Of a stretch of 64,000 nucleotides of DNA, positions 1 to 11,700 are shown in pieces. Position 1 is the first letter of the stretch, and the number at the start of each line of letters is the position of its first letter. The notes under the pieces were generated by a model. The model was not told where the DNA came from, searched no databases, and worked only from the letters and a program-made list of their open reading frames with translations. Position numbers and translations under genes: made by a program. The stretch covers positions 49,261,069-49,325,068 of the forward strand of contig OX637391.1 in NCBI GenBank assembly GCA_951799425.1, written 5' to 3'. The stretch is from Ilex aquifolium. Lineage: Eukaryota; Streptophyta; Magnoliopsida; Aquifoliales; Aquifoliaceae.

Positions 1-929
1 CAATCCCCTTTTACTTGTCATCCTAATAGGAGACCTTATTAGCAACCCCCAAAGGCTTGCCATGTAAATCCCAACAATAATCAATAGTGTGGCCTCCACG
101 ACCACAATGAGTGCATGAACGAGAACCAGGTCAACCTCCGCGACCTCCATCACGGCCTCCCCGACCTCCACAACCACCGTGATGACCACAGCCATCTCGT
201 GGACTATCACTGTGGCCATTAGGAACAACAAGAGCTGAGCGGCCATTGGGCAAACCATGATCAATGCCTGAAGAGCCAGTAGACAAAGTAGCATGCTGTA
301 AATGGAAGAAAACCTCAAGCAGAGACTGAAGACGAGAGCTACCCAAAATCTGAGAATGAATAGACTCATATTCTAGTTTCAGACCCATCAGAAAACGGAC
401 AACATTTAAATCCTCATGTTGTTTCTGTCAAACTGTTGCATCAATAATAAAACAGGAGGTAGAGCTTTAATTCCTCACAAATTCCTCGAACGTGAGAATA
501 ATAATTCTCAAGACTCAAAATACCCTGCTCTAGGCAAAAATACTGTATATACACCTCAAATACATGAATAAAATTATTTGTACCAGAATACATGGTGGCC
601 AAGTGATCCCAAATTTTTTTGGCCGTGTTAAAATAAAGCAATGTAAAACTGATACCAGGCTCAATGCTATTCAATAATAATGAAATAATCTGAACATCTT
701 CTTGTTCCCACTGATCATACCCAGGAGTATTTTCCTTGGGTTTAGTGTCCACTAAATATTTTTTAAAGCCTTTGCCTCTAAGAAATACTTGGACCGATCA
801 TGACCATAAAACATAATTAGTTCCATTGAGCTTAACAGAAGTCATGTGACCAATACGGAGAATCATAGGAGAAAAGGTCGGTGGCACAGGTAGAGTAATG
901 ACAGACTAGTCATCATTCTTAGATTCCAT
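1..929 (-). pseudogene. copia gag polyprotein remnant
   Basis: From an ATG at 929 the minus strand reads a UBN2-type copia gag: a KLNGTNYVLW motif near residue 35, a WDHL..MYSG segment, a glycine/arginine-rich stretch and a CCHC zinc knuckle (CTHCGRGGHTIDYC, about 40-100). In-frame stops (one soon after the start, one in the KLNGTNYVLWS segment, more near the left edge) and a frameshift show that it is dead. It is the nucleocapsid gene of the element above. Confidence 0.85.
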
Positions 930-1207
930 AGTGATAAAGAAACAACAAAGAAATGTCACCTGAGTGTGATTCGTACACAAAGAAGCATTGGAACAGGCCA
1001 AAAATCACATAAACCAAGGTGAACTAGCTCGATAGTTGTTGAACTTGACTGAACCAAGCCTGAATTGTGCAGAACTAGGTCTGAACCAGCATGGAAGGTG
1101 CTGAACTGGACTGATCCAAGTCTGAATCGGCTTAGGAATGGCAAAATAACACTAAACTAGTTGTTGAACTGGTTGAACCCAATAGAACTCCACTGAACCA
1201 ATCTAAA

Positions 1208-1376
1208 TGTTAAATATCATCAAATTAAAAGAAAAGATAAAAGAGAGAAAATAGAGAATAATTGCATTAGAGCTTAATAGAAAAATGCATACAAGAGGCC
1301 CTTATATAGTAGGGCAACATAAAAGAACAAAAGGACTAAACTACCCTTAAGACTAAATATGCTAACTACTCTAACA
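1208..1376 (-). repeat. 3' LTR of family-A copia element
   Basis: 169 bp starting TGTTAG and ending TTAACA on the minus strand; nearly identical to the 5' LTR at 5604-6553. Confidence 0.9.
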
Positions 1377-1392
1377 CCCTCCCTCAAACTCA
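1377..1392 (-). other. Polypurine tract
   Basis: The minus strand reads TTTGAGGGAGGG directly upstream of the 3' LTR, the usual plus-strand priming site of LTR retrotransposons. Confidence 0.85.
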
Positions 1393-4300
1393 TGATGTGG
1401 TAGCAGAAAACATCAAGAGTTTGCCAAGAAGAAAACGAAAGCGAGTAATAGTAGGCGATTTTGTGAAAAAATTTGCTAACTGCATAGTAGAAGAAAGAAA
1501 AGGGAGGGAGATAGTGCCCAACTGAAGATGAAGACGCACAAAGTGGCAATCAATCTCAATATATTTTGTGCGCTCATGAAAGGCTGAGTTATGAGCAATT
1601 TGAATAGCACTTGTATTGTCACAATACATAGGAGTCGGTGCAGGTAACATGATGTCAAGATTAGCAAGGAGCCATCGTAACTAAACTATCGCAGCTGTAG
1701 TAGACGCCATAGCACAATATTCAGCTTCAGCAGATGAACGAGAAACAACCGTTTGCTTCTTACTTTTCCAAGAAATAAGAAAATCACCGAGGAAAAGGCA
1801 AAAGCCAGTTTGAACTTACGGTCCATAGAGTCACCAACCCAGTCGGCATTAGAATAAGCCCTGAGGTCCATAAAGGAGGAGGAGGAGACTAACAAACTCT
1901 AATGCATAGTACCTCGAAGATACCAAAGAATACGAAGTACAGCAGCCCAGTGAATAGTGGTGGGTGAGACAACAAATTGACTGACAACAAACATGAACTG
2001 GATAGGAGATGTCCGAACGAGTTACTGTAAGATATACTAAGCTCCGAACAATAGCGCGATAGAGTGTATGATTAGACAAATGAGTACCGTCAGAAGAAGA
2101 GTAACGAACATTGAGCTCTAAAGGTGTTTCAACTATCCGATTATCTAATAAACGGGCTCATTGAATAACATCTGAAGCATAATTGGACTGAGAGAAAAAA
2201 TAGCCTTTAGGAGAGGAAGCAATCTCAATGCCCAAGATATACCTAAGCTATCACAAATCTTTTATCTCAAAATAGTCCTGCAACTGAGTTTTCAATAAGC
2301 ATATATCAACAGTATCATCACCCGTAATAATCATATCATCAACATATAGTAAGAGAATAATAGAACCTGAGGAAGTAGACCATAAAAAAAAACAGAATCA
2401 TGGTCACTGGTGCGAAAACCCAAGTCACAGATAACCGAAGAAAATTTGGCAAACTATGCCCTAAGAACCTGTTTAAGGCCATATAAAGCTCAGTGAAGTC
2501 GACATACTTGACTAGGACTATGAGACAATCCAGGAGGAGTTATAAAAACTTCTTCACTTAAATCTCCATGAAGAAAAACATTTTTCACATCCATTTAAGA
2601 CAAACTCCATTGACAAATGGCAGCAACTGCAATCACGTTGCGAATGATCATCTTCGCAACAATGGCAAAAGTCTCATCATAGTCTAGACCATACTCCTGA
2701 GCAAAACTCTTGGCTACTAATCGAGTTTTATACCATTCCACAGAATCATCAGACTTGGTTTTTATCTGATAAACCCACCTATAACCAATGGGGCGTTTAC
2801 CAGGTGGTAAACGCACTAGCTTCCAAGCTCTGGTCTTATGTAAGACAGACAACTCCTCATCCATAGCCTGTTTCCAAAGTGGATCAAGTAAAACCTCCTT
2901 GTAGGAGGTGGGTTCAGATAAGGAGTAAATAGAAGTAAGGAAAGAACAAAAGTCAAGAGAATAACAAGTGTTACTCCAACCAAACCTGTCTGGACATTTG
3001 CGAGAGCGCTGAGGATAGCGTGGAGTATGATCCACATTGTCTAAACCTGATTGGGTGGCAGGAGAAGAAAGGGAAGGCACCACATCCGTAGAGGAGATAG
3101 CTGGATTCCTGCGAACATATGTATGCACAATAGGGGGACGAGTGATGTGTACATAAAAAACAGTCATATCACCAACATAAGTGTCAAAGGGAACATCAGC
3201 CGGAAATGGGTCAATAGAAATGAGATCAGATTTATGCAAATGTGAAGAACTGGATGGAATAGAAAAGAAGGGAATATGCTCCATGAAAATAACATGACGA
3301 GAGATATAGAGTTTGTGTGAAACAGGATCATAGCAATGATACCCCTTTTGACCCTCACCATAACCAAGGAAAACACATAAAACTGAACGAGCAGAGAGCT
3401 TAGTACGAAAAACACTATGAATCAAAACAAAATAGGTGCATCCAAATACACGCAAAGAGAAATAATCATGTGGCTTACCACATAGTTTCTCAAATGAAGA
3501 AATTCCAGAGGTGATGACAATGGGAATGAAATTAATCAGATGGACCGCAGTAAGAACTGTTTCCCCCCAAAAAGAACTTGGGATATTTGCTGATAGTAAG
3601 AGAGAGCGTGTTGTCTCCATAATATGTCAGTGTTTACGCTCTGCTACACTATTCTGTTCAAGTGTATCAGTACAAGAAGATTGCCAAATAGTGCCATCAG
3701 ATTTTAATAGATCACGAAAAGAATTGAAAGAATATTCTCCTCCTTGGTCACATCGAAAACATTTAATAACAGATGAATATTGAATACGTATCATAGCACA
3801 AAAAACAGTGAATACAGAAAAGAATTCAAAACGATGTTTCATGAGATAAACCCAACAAAACCTAATATAATCATCAATGAAAGAGACATAATATTTAGAC
3901 CCTCCTTTTGTGGGAACAGGAGCCGGTCCCCAAACATCATAATGAACCAGATCAAAAGGTACAAATATGCTAGTGGAACTTTTATTAAAAAGTAATGCAG
4001 TAAATTTAGCTAACTTGGATCTACTACAACTGGAAATATCATGACACTCTAAATTACCAGTAGAGGCTAAAAATTTCAATCGAAAGTGGGACACATGACC
4101 AAGATGAGAATGCCACAAATAGAAACTAGAAGACTGTGGACTTAAATGAAAGAAAGATAAATCAACAGGAGAAGCAATAATATCAGGAATATGTAACTCG
4201 TCTAACACATACAATCCTCCCTTTCTACTGCCAGTCCCAATTTCTTGGAACGTGGATCTTGTACAATACATCCAGAAGAGGAAAAATAAACTGAAAATCC

Positions 4301-4681
4301 AAAATCAAATAGCTGACTAACTGAAATTAAATTCAAGATAAGTTGTGGAATATAATAAACATCAAGAAGTGTTAGATGCGGAGAAATTATAGATCCAACA
4401 CCAACCAAGGACATTTGTGTACCAGCAACTGCAAGCACAGAAATAGATGGAGGAGAAAAAGTAGATGCAAATAAGGAAGAATCACTAGTCATATGATGGG
4501 TAGCACCTGAGTCAAAGACCTACGCGGTTTGAGATATACCTGAAGGACCCGAAGTGAACGAACCTATAGAAGGTGAGATGGAGAGAGTATTAGGCTATTG
4601 AAAAAGCTTCTGCAATTGATCAACAATCTTAGTCAATTTTAAACTAATTGACAGATTAGAGCCAGAATTGTCACTTGCCAT
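1393..4681 (-). pseudogene. copia pol remnant: protease, integrase, reverse transcriptase, RNase H
   Basis: An ATG at 4681 opens about 28 residues of gag N-terminus, then a stop, then the protease motif DSGATHHMT (about 4500). Integrase follows at 3627-4271, with LWHSHLGH in the zinc-binding part, DVWGP and CDQGGEY acidic residues and an EQNSVAERKH glutamate. The integrase C-terminus and RT start lie at 2595-3620 (RVFGC, FLGY, RPIGYRWVYQIK). RT and RNase H fragments continue to 1393 (a degraded YVDD box near 2330, then ADWVGD, MYCDNTSAIQIAH and [10 protein letters not shown]). Several frameshifts and stops. The order protease-integrase-RT-RNase H is diagnostic for Ty1/copia. Confidence 0.9.
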
Positions 4682-5588
4682 AATTATCACTAGCCAAAAA
4701 TAACAACAATCAAATCAACTGAACCAACTCCAAACCACCAAGCCCAACTGAAGTTCAAAGCCCCAGTAAGAATAGAAGCCAAACAGACCCAACAACCAAA
4801 GGCCCAACTAAAATATTAGCCAAACAGACCCAACAATTACAGCCCAATGGAAAATCAAAACCCCCGTCGGAGAACAATAGCCCAATCAATCAGCCCAACA
4901 ACCCAAACAACAAATATCAGAGAGCCCAAAAAAAAAAAATCCCCAAACAAAAATTAGAAGCCTCAAGTAAGCAAAACAGAGAAATAAACAAACCAGCAAG
5001 TCAAACCACAAGTTGATGAATCATGTTCAACCATAGGAATAGCAAACCAGTAACTCAGATCCAAAAAAAACCAGAAACCCAGATCCAAAAACCAGCAAAT
5101 CAGATCAAAGAAACACCAGAAGAAGAGAAGCAACTGCAACGCTGAACACAGGGAGCAAAGTCAATGCTCCTGTGCAGCGAACAACCCAACTGACTGGAGA
5201 AGAGCCAAGATTCCAACACAAATACGTTCACAAAGCTTCGAATCTATGCGCTAAACACCAAGAACCTAAATCGCACCTTGTGGAAGAGATTCGAACCAAA
5301 AAACTCAAAGAAATCCAAGCAAAGTTGCAGTTTTGTGAAATCGCAGAAAATATTCCGAAAATCTCCGAAAAATTAAAAAGCCAACAATCTGACCTCAAAC
5401 TAAAAAAACCAATGGTACCATGTTGTTACCCATGAAGAATCGAGCAAGTGGGTGTCTCCGGTGACCACTAGTTTATGACATCAGCATTCGAGCAGATGAT
5501 GTCAGCATCCAGATGACGTCAGCCCTAACTGCTTTCAGTTTCTTCCTTCGATGAATGCTATTGTGCTACCATTACATTAGGATCGAAA
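4682..5588 (-). other. 5' leader of family-A copia element
   Basis: AT/CA-rich untranslated stretch between primer site and coding start, with many CCCAAC/CAGCCCAA repeats (4735-4930). No gene seen; the open frame on the plus strand at 5172-5435 has no recognisable domain. Confidence 0.6.
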
Positions 5589-5603
5589 CAGGCTCTGATA
5601 CCA
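5589..5603 (-). other. Primer binding site (tRNA-iMet)
   Basis: Minus strand TGGTATCAGAGCCTG immediately after the 5' LTR; the standard copia primer site. Confidence 0.9.
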
Positions 5604-6553
5604 TGTTAAATATCATCAAATTAGGAGAAGAGATAAAAGAGAGAAAATAGAGAATGATTGCATTACAGCTTAATAGAAAAATTAGGGGTGCAACTCGGGT
5701 GGGTTGCGGGTGGGTTGGGCGGGTTGAGAGGTCAACCCTAACCCAATCCTAAGTATATAATCTTCAACCCTAACCCTAACCCTAACCCTACCTCAACCCG
5801 AGGTACTCAACCCGAGTACTGCCCGAGTTTAATTCGGGCAGGCTCGGGTTGAATTCGAGGTAAAAATCAGGTTGGCTTAGGGTACTTAATTCGGGTTGAT
5901 TTTTTGAAGTGTAGATTTGATTTTTTCAAGTGTAGATCTGATTTTTTCAAATGATCTGAGCTGAAGGGCAAGGCGCAGATGAAGAGAGAGGGAATGAGAG
6001 GGGGAGGAGTGATGAGTGAGAGAAGGAGGAGTGGCGAGTGAGAGAAGAAGGCTGAGAGTCTGAGATGACTCAGACGAGTGACGATTGAGAGAGGGAGGCT
6101 GAGACAGGGAGGAATGATGAGTGAGAGAGAGATCTGAGAGTGCTGGAGGCGCAGGGGTGAAGACTTGAAGTGAAGTGAAAGTCTGGACTCTAAAGAGTAA
6201 AGATAAATACTAACTTTAGTTAAATATATTTATATATTTATGTATATTCGGGTTCAACCCAATTTAATAATCGGGTTCAACCCGATTTTAATATTCGGGT
6301 TGAACTCGACAACCCGAGGCTTGTCCAAATTCAATTCAAGTTGGAGTTTTTTTGCCCAGGCCCAACCAATGTATTAAAAATTCTAACCCAAGCCCTATTT
6401 TTTTCCGGTTGAGCTCAGGTTGAATTCGGGTTAGTCCGCCCAAGTTGCACCCCTAAGAAAAATGCATACAAGAGGCCCTTATATAGTAGGGCAACATAAA
6501 ATAACAAAAGGACTAAGCTACCCTTCAGAGTAAATGTGCTAACTACTCTAACA
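5604..6553 (-). repeat. 5' LTR of family-A copia element, split by a hAT-type insertion
   Basis: LTR halves 5604-5682 and 6464-6553 rejoin to 169 bp, the same length as the 3' LTR. The break is the 773-bp element at 5683-6455 plus its 8-bp target duplication. Confidence 0.9.
5683..6455. mobile_element. Non-autonomous hAT-type element with telomere-like repeat
   Basis: Terminal inverted repeats begin TAGGGGTGCAACT and continue imperfectly for about 20 bp. A perfect 8-bp target duplication AGAAAAAT flanks it (5675-5682 and 6456-6463). An 8-bp duplication and a TAGGGGTG terminus fit the hAT superfamily. Subterminal DNA is full of CCCGA/TCGGGTT motifs; about 5762-5790 carries four CCCTAA-type telomere-like units. 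No transposase is encoded; the core holds GA-rich sequence (5970-6140). Confidence 0.9.
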
Positions 6554-6634
6554 CTGAAAAACCACTGAACCGGTCTGAAACTCCTCTGAACCGGAAGGAA
6601 TCTGCCTAAATCGGTCGGGTATGTACCTAAATCG

Positions 6635-6720
6635 ATCTGGTTTGGACTGGACCGTGAATCTGGTCTAATTTGGACTGGACCGTGAATCTGGTCTGATTTG
6701 GACTGGACCGTGAATCTGGT
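6635..6720. repeat. 28-bp tandem repeat, about three units
   Basis: Units containing GGACTGGACCGTGAATCTGG recur at 6635, 6658 and 6686 in the leader of the family-B copia element. Confidence 0.8.
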
Positions 6721-7078
6721 CGGGGCTGGGTTGAGTGGGTTGTGGGCTTTGGACCGTAAACGAATTGAAATGGGCTACTAGACTTTGGTTTGAAAAAAAG
6801 CTGAACTGGGTCCAAAATAAAAGGGGATCGGGGCGATTAAAATGACCCATGATCCATTGATTTGTTATGACCCGAAAACCAAGTGAGCTGACGCACCAAA
6901 CTCAGAAGGAGTTGACCCACCAGACCCGATGGGTCATCTTCTTCATGCAAGGAATTTCACAGAAACCTTAGAACTCAACGACAGCCACCAAGACTGCTTC
7001 TTCTTCACGTGATAGGTCTCACAAAAACCCTAGTGAGTGACGATGGCTTGTAAGAGGAACGAAACACAACATCACAAC

Positions 7079-7409
7079 CAAGGATCAAAATTTTATTTCG
7101 GTGCATTGTTTCGGTTACCTAAGAAACGGAAACGTTTCAACGTTTTTCAAAAACGTTTCGACCCGTTTTGAAAACAGAATGAAAAAAAAAAAATTAAGAA
7201 TTATTTTTTCAAAACATTGGTCGAAATATACCAAAATATCTTGAAATACCTTGAAGCATTCCGAAATAATTGTACAAATGCATTAAAATATAACAACATT
7301 TTGAAATATTATAGAACACCTCGATTCCATCACTTATTTGTTTTGGTCTCCTTAGAAACGAAAACGTTTCATATGTTTCGACCGTTTCGAAACGATATTT
7401 TCATCCTTA
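7079..7409 (+). mobile_element. CAAGGATCAAAA-family MITE (hAT-type)
   Basis: Begins CAAGGATCAAAAT and ends in the decayed inverse (GATATTTTCATCCTTA). Internal repeats are rich in AAACGTTTCGA. Flanks ATCACAAC and CTCACAGC look like a mutated 8-bp duplication (6 of 8). It is collinear with the better preserved copy at 50326-50667. Confidence 0.75.
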
Positions 7410-7926
7410 CTCACAGCAGCCACACCACCAAACGACACTACCAGTAACAACCTCACACCACACCAATGAGAATCTTCACGCGAACCCACAGCAGCTAAAC
7501 GACACTGTTGGTAACAACACAACCAACAACATAGCCTCACACCACAGAGTACTTTCACGTCATAACACAGTGACAATATAGCACAGGCAATAGGAAGACG
7601 CACTTCGGCAATGACTCCGACGATCACCAGATCCACAAAACCACCAACGGCAGTCGACACGACCACCAATACCACAACCACACGGCCACCACAATCACCG
7701 ACCACTACACCATCGGTTTCAACAACACCAATAGCTTATTGGGTGCACAATTTCAGTTCAAACCCATCACCCACCAATCGTGGGATGCACGAGAACCAGA
7801 AAGAGTTCTCACCGAAACTCCACAGAAATAAAGAAAAGAAGAAAGTAGAAGGAGAAAAGAAACGGAAGAAGAAAAGAAAAAATTATTAATGACAGATTAA
7901 ACTTGGACTTAATTGCTATGATACAA

Positions 7927-8121
7927 TGTTAAGTTTAGAGTAGAAGTAGACAACACAGAATATAGGAGAGGCAAAGAGAGGTTTTAACTTACCCTACCTC
8001 TCACTATAAACTTGTATTTATAGTTACTGAACAAACATACAAAAGACTAGTATACCCTCTGTGTGGTATATATATTACAATAAGTGTGAACCCTAATAAT
8101 ATTATAGTAATACTCTCAACA
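7927..8121 (-). repeat. 5' LTR of family-B copia element
   Basis: 195 bp, TGTTGAGAGTATTAC... to ...AACTTAACA on the minus strand, followed by a degraded primer site (TTGTATCATAGC). It matches the LTRs at 35781-35976 and 40052-40216, including the stretch GGGTATACTAGTCTTTTGT. Confidence 0.85.
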
Positions 8122-8689
8122 ATAACCATGGTTCAAAGTATCAACTATACCGTTATGACTTGACCGAATCATATCCAGAACATTACCTTCCATTCCGAGA
8201 TCGAATCATGTTCGATGTAAATGATAAGCCTCACTCGAGTCGTGGTCAACTCGGAGACATCTCATACGGCTCACTAAGTCATCCAAGTCATCATCATAGA
8301 ATCACAGTGTATCATCCGACACCATTCTGTAATGCCACGGTACGGCCTGAATCTTAAAAATAGTCAACTTCTTCTTGTCCAGTATTTTGTGCATATAGCC
8401 CAATACCGTTCCACAAAGCGCATCTGATCACGACTCTTAAACCATGGTCGTAGCCTATTAAAAGTCTCACCTTTTATGCACTTAACATTATCCGTGACCC
8501 AGTTCCATGAAAACCCTTCCTCTCGTAGCACGTTTGTAAGGGTCTTCAGTCCTTACTTTGCAGCTAATCTCCCCTATACACTCATACACTGTAGAGTTTC
8601 CTTGACCAGATTTTTTCCAGAACCATTTCTAGTTTTCTAAAATTCAATTAGCTGTACCAATATAAGATAAAACTAGCACAAATATGTAC
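8122..8689. other. Intron or flanking sequence, no gene recognised
   Basis: Lies between the copia LTR and exon 4 of the CTR1-like gene. An open frame at 8160-8357 shows no known domain. The exon expected next in the kinase gene is not found here, so it lies beyond the copia insertion, outside the window. Confidence 0.5.
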
Positions 8690-8793
8690 CTGTCCAGACC
8701 AAATCGCACCAGACATGAGGAAGCACATTCCCTCCCACAATATTTACAGCCCTTAGCTATTCGACATGGTAAGTTAACTATGTCTGCCAACAC
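8690..8793 (-). CDS. CTR1-like: CTR1-like exon 4
   Basis: Acceptor TTGCAG, donor GTACAT. Encodes VLADIVNLPCRIAKGCKYC and a following SCLVRFGLD segment, strongly conserved in the EDR1/CTR1 domain. Confidence 0.9.
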
Positions 8794-11700
8794 CTGCAAG
8801 CATTGACTTTTCAGGTTAATGGAAAGCACTTGGAAAAGAATTCAATGATTTAGGATCAATAAAGAAACATAAGGTTCATCAAACATAAATTATAAGAACA
8901 TCAGTTGGGACCACTGATTAGATGAATAAGTTAGCTTGTATTCAACATTAAAAAAGAAAGACACTTCATCAAATTAAAATTAAGTTGTGAGGATTACTTT
9001 AAAAAGTAGGGCCCGATGAACACAAGACCCAACAGACAATCTTCCAATTGGAATCACAATAGAGCGTAGACAGTCCTTCAAAACCTGAGTGTGCTCTTTC
9101 CATCGGTTCTCCAAACAATCTTCTCCGGTAGAAGCTATGCCCCTTATGACCACAATGAAAACTTGGAGTATAAATCAAATTATATTCAACCTGATAATCC
9201 AAAGGTGGAAGGAAGTGGAGTACTCACCCCAAGCGCTTACATACAAGCTCTGCAAGGTGATCAACCACCTCTTTCTGAGTGGTCCAGCTACTATAAAGGC
9301 CAAGTACCCTATTTAGCAGTTCCCTTAAACCAGGATCCCTAGATTTATCAACTAAAACCACTTCAATAGGGAAATCATTACAAGGGTTAACAGCTTTCAA
9401 CAATTCAAAAGATGGGACCCGACCAGTTTCATGGAGATCAGTACTTATGGTCCATACATATGGATCCATCCCATGGATCAAGTAAAACCCATCTCGAACT
9501 TTGTCATAGTATGACAGGCATCCAGTCACCTGTTGCAAACAAAAATAGATGACCATATAAATATTACCAGCACATATAAAGCAAGCATAAACTGATAAAG
9601 TTATGATGATAGTTATTCAAGTGCATAGTTTGTAGCATTAAAACATAAGCAACAAAACATCATTTAAACAATTTATTAAATAATGCATCTACGCATTTTA
9701 CATTACCGGAATAATGCTTATACGTATCTGCTAAGAACAAGTTGAGAAAGACCATACAACTCTTGGCCCAACGTAAGACACAAGTACGTAAACTATGTAC
9801 AAATCTATATAGCATTTTTTGTCGGAATAAAAAATTTAGGGTAAAATTTATTTTATACCTGTTGCATGTTGGAATTACTCCAATGTTACTTTGGTTGGAA
9901 AAATAGTTGTAATACCACTTTGTTAAAGTCAAGAGAACTAGAAATAAAAAAGAAAGCAGTAAAGGAGGATATGAACACTCATTCAATTTGATTACAACCA
10001 CAACTTGAACTCTTCACATTCTCACTCAAACTCAACTCTACTTACTACTAACACTATGTCACATACCCTATTTATATAGGTCATACATATAACTCTTAAT
10101 ATCTATATCTATATCTATACTAGTTATAAATTATAAATATCAGCATCTATGAAAAACTTTTGATTTCCTATTTTATCCCTAATTTTTATTATAAAGTCAA
10201 TGACACCCATATGTTAACTTCCTCTAATTTTTATTTTCTATACCTATTTAACTTCTAAATTCTATATTACTTTCATTTAATTTTTATTTCCTATACATTG
10301 ACTTCTAAGTTTTTTTTACACTCTTTTATTAATCGTATCTAATTTTTAAATTCGTTTTGGCTCATTTATTAGAAGTACTCTTGCATATGGTTTTTTATAT
10401 CTATATTTATATGAAATAAAGTTCAATCTATATTCTATTATTCTACAGTACAATATATGTTATAGTTGATTTTTTGGTACACAACAATATCATATTTTGA
10501 CAATAAAAACAATAGTATTGCAATTTAATCAATTTCTTTGACAAAAAATGTAATAAATTTATAATATAATTAGATGTGCAAATACTCAATAATGACAATC
10601 TTACAATAATGATCAATTATAAAAAAAAAAAAAGGAAATATCTAAAGGGTCGGAGCGATACCTAAACAAATAACATATTAGATACTCGAAGTGGAGTAAA
10701 TTAGATCAATAATTAGGTTTAGCAATAATTAAAATAAAAATTACATAATTTATTATTCAATTTAATTACACATATAATTTAAATTTTTTATAAAAAAATT
10801 ATTATTTAAATATATTCACATGCAACACACATCATGCAATGCTAGTTACATTAAAGTATCACTACCTCCACTTGCCCTTGTAACAATTAAAACATTAAGA
10901 CCCACTTTATCCACTACTAGGAAAATTAACTTATCACAATTACTTTTGTCTCCCACTACTTAAATATTGATGACCTAATAACAATCCTTTAAGATACCTT
11001 AATAATATAATAAAACTCTAATAACAATTTCCCAACACCCCCACCTCTTTTTAAACTTGGTTTTGCGCCTCCAAGTTTTTATCTTGCAAATCACTTCATG
11101 ATAGAGGGGCTTCATGGAATAGAATTATTGGATACTTCATGTGGTTGAGTTCCACCTCCTTCAATAGTAAGAATCTTTAAAGTCATCTACTTTGCTATGT
11201 AGAGCTTATGATAAATCTTCTCACACTTGTAAATTATCTTCAAGTTTCCTATTTTCTTCTTGACCCTTGGTGCATTGACCTTCTTTTTCTCAAATTTCTT
11301 GAACTTCTCTTGTATTGCCTCTCTTTGATCAAAAAATGTCTCCATAGTCACCCAACCTGTTTTCCAACAATTAGTGTAACTTTCAAGAAATTCATCACCT
11401 TGAATATAATTCTCAAAAATTCCGACATGATAATCTTCACTTTGATGTTGGGTTGGAAAAACATCTTTCATGCTTACGTCATAGGATTCCTCTCTAACGT
11501 CCTTACCCACATAAGAATCCTTGATATCTTCTTCATTTTTTACAAAATCTTCAATTTCTTTCACCTTTAAGTAAAGTTATTCATGAACTTCGTTTGCTTT
11601 CATTTCTTGAGTTACTTCTTCAACTTCATCGTTTTCTTTATCTTCTCTAGCCTTTTGAACTTTGGTCTTCTCAACTTGCTTGACTTCAATATGATAATGC

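Larger units (their letters stand above)
1208..6553 (-). mobile_element. Nested Ty1/copia element with both LTRs, gag deleted (family A)
   Basis: Two LTRs of 169 bp (1208-1376, and 5604-6553 once the hAT insertion and its target duplication are removed) flank a primer site TGGTATCAGAGCCTG (complement of 5589-5603), a pol remnant and a polypurine tract. The LTRs differ at about 10 positions by eye (roughly 6%), so the insertion is old. Flanking 5-mers CTAAA (1203-1207) and CTGAA (6554-6558) are a slightly decayed target duplication. The element landed in the leader of the family-B copia element. Confidence 0.9.
1..8121 (-). mobile_element. Ty1/copia element, 5' portion (family B), host of nested insertions
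   Basis: Read on the minus strand, this element has a 5' LTR (7927-8121), a degenerate tRNA-Met primer site next to it, a long leader (6554-7926 continuing at 930-1207) and a gag region running off the left edge. The leader is interrupted by a second copia element (1208-6553) and a MITE (7079-7409). LTR and gag resemble the complete plus-strand element at 35781-40216, so both belong to one family. The 3' LTR and pol would lie beyond the left edge. It sits downstream of exon 4 of the CTR1-like gene, probably within an intron. Confidence 0.8.

Noticed and set aside
6480-6560. Second copy of a TATATAGTAGGGCAAC repeat suggesting an independent solo LTR
   Set aside because: It is the outer half of the 5' LTR split by the hAT-type insertion.
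7611-7889. 92-residue Thr/Pro-rich, Lys-rich plus-strand frame
   Set aside because: It reads antisense through the leader of a copia element and has no recognisable domain.
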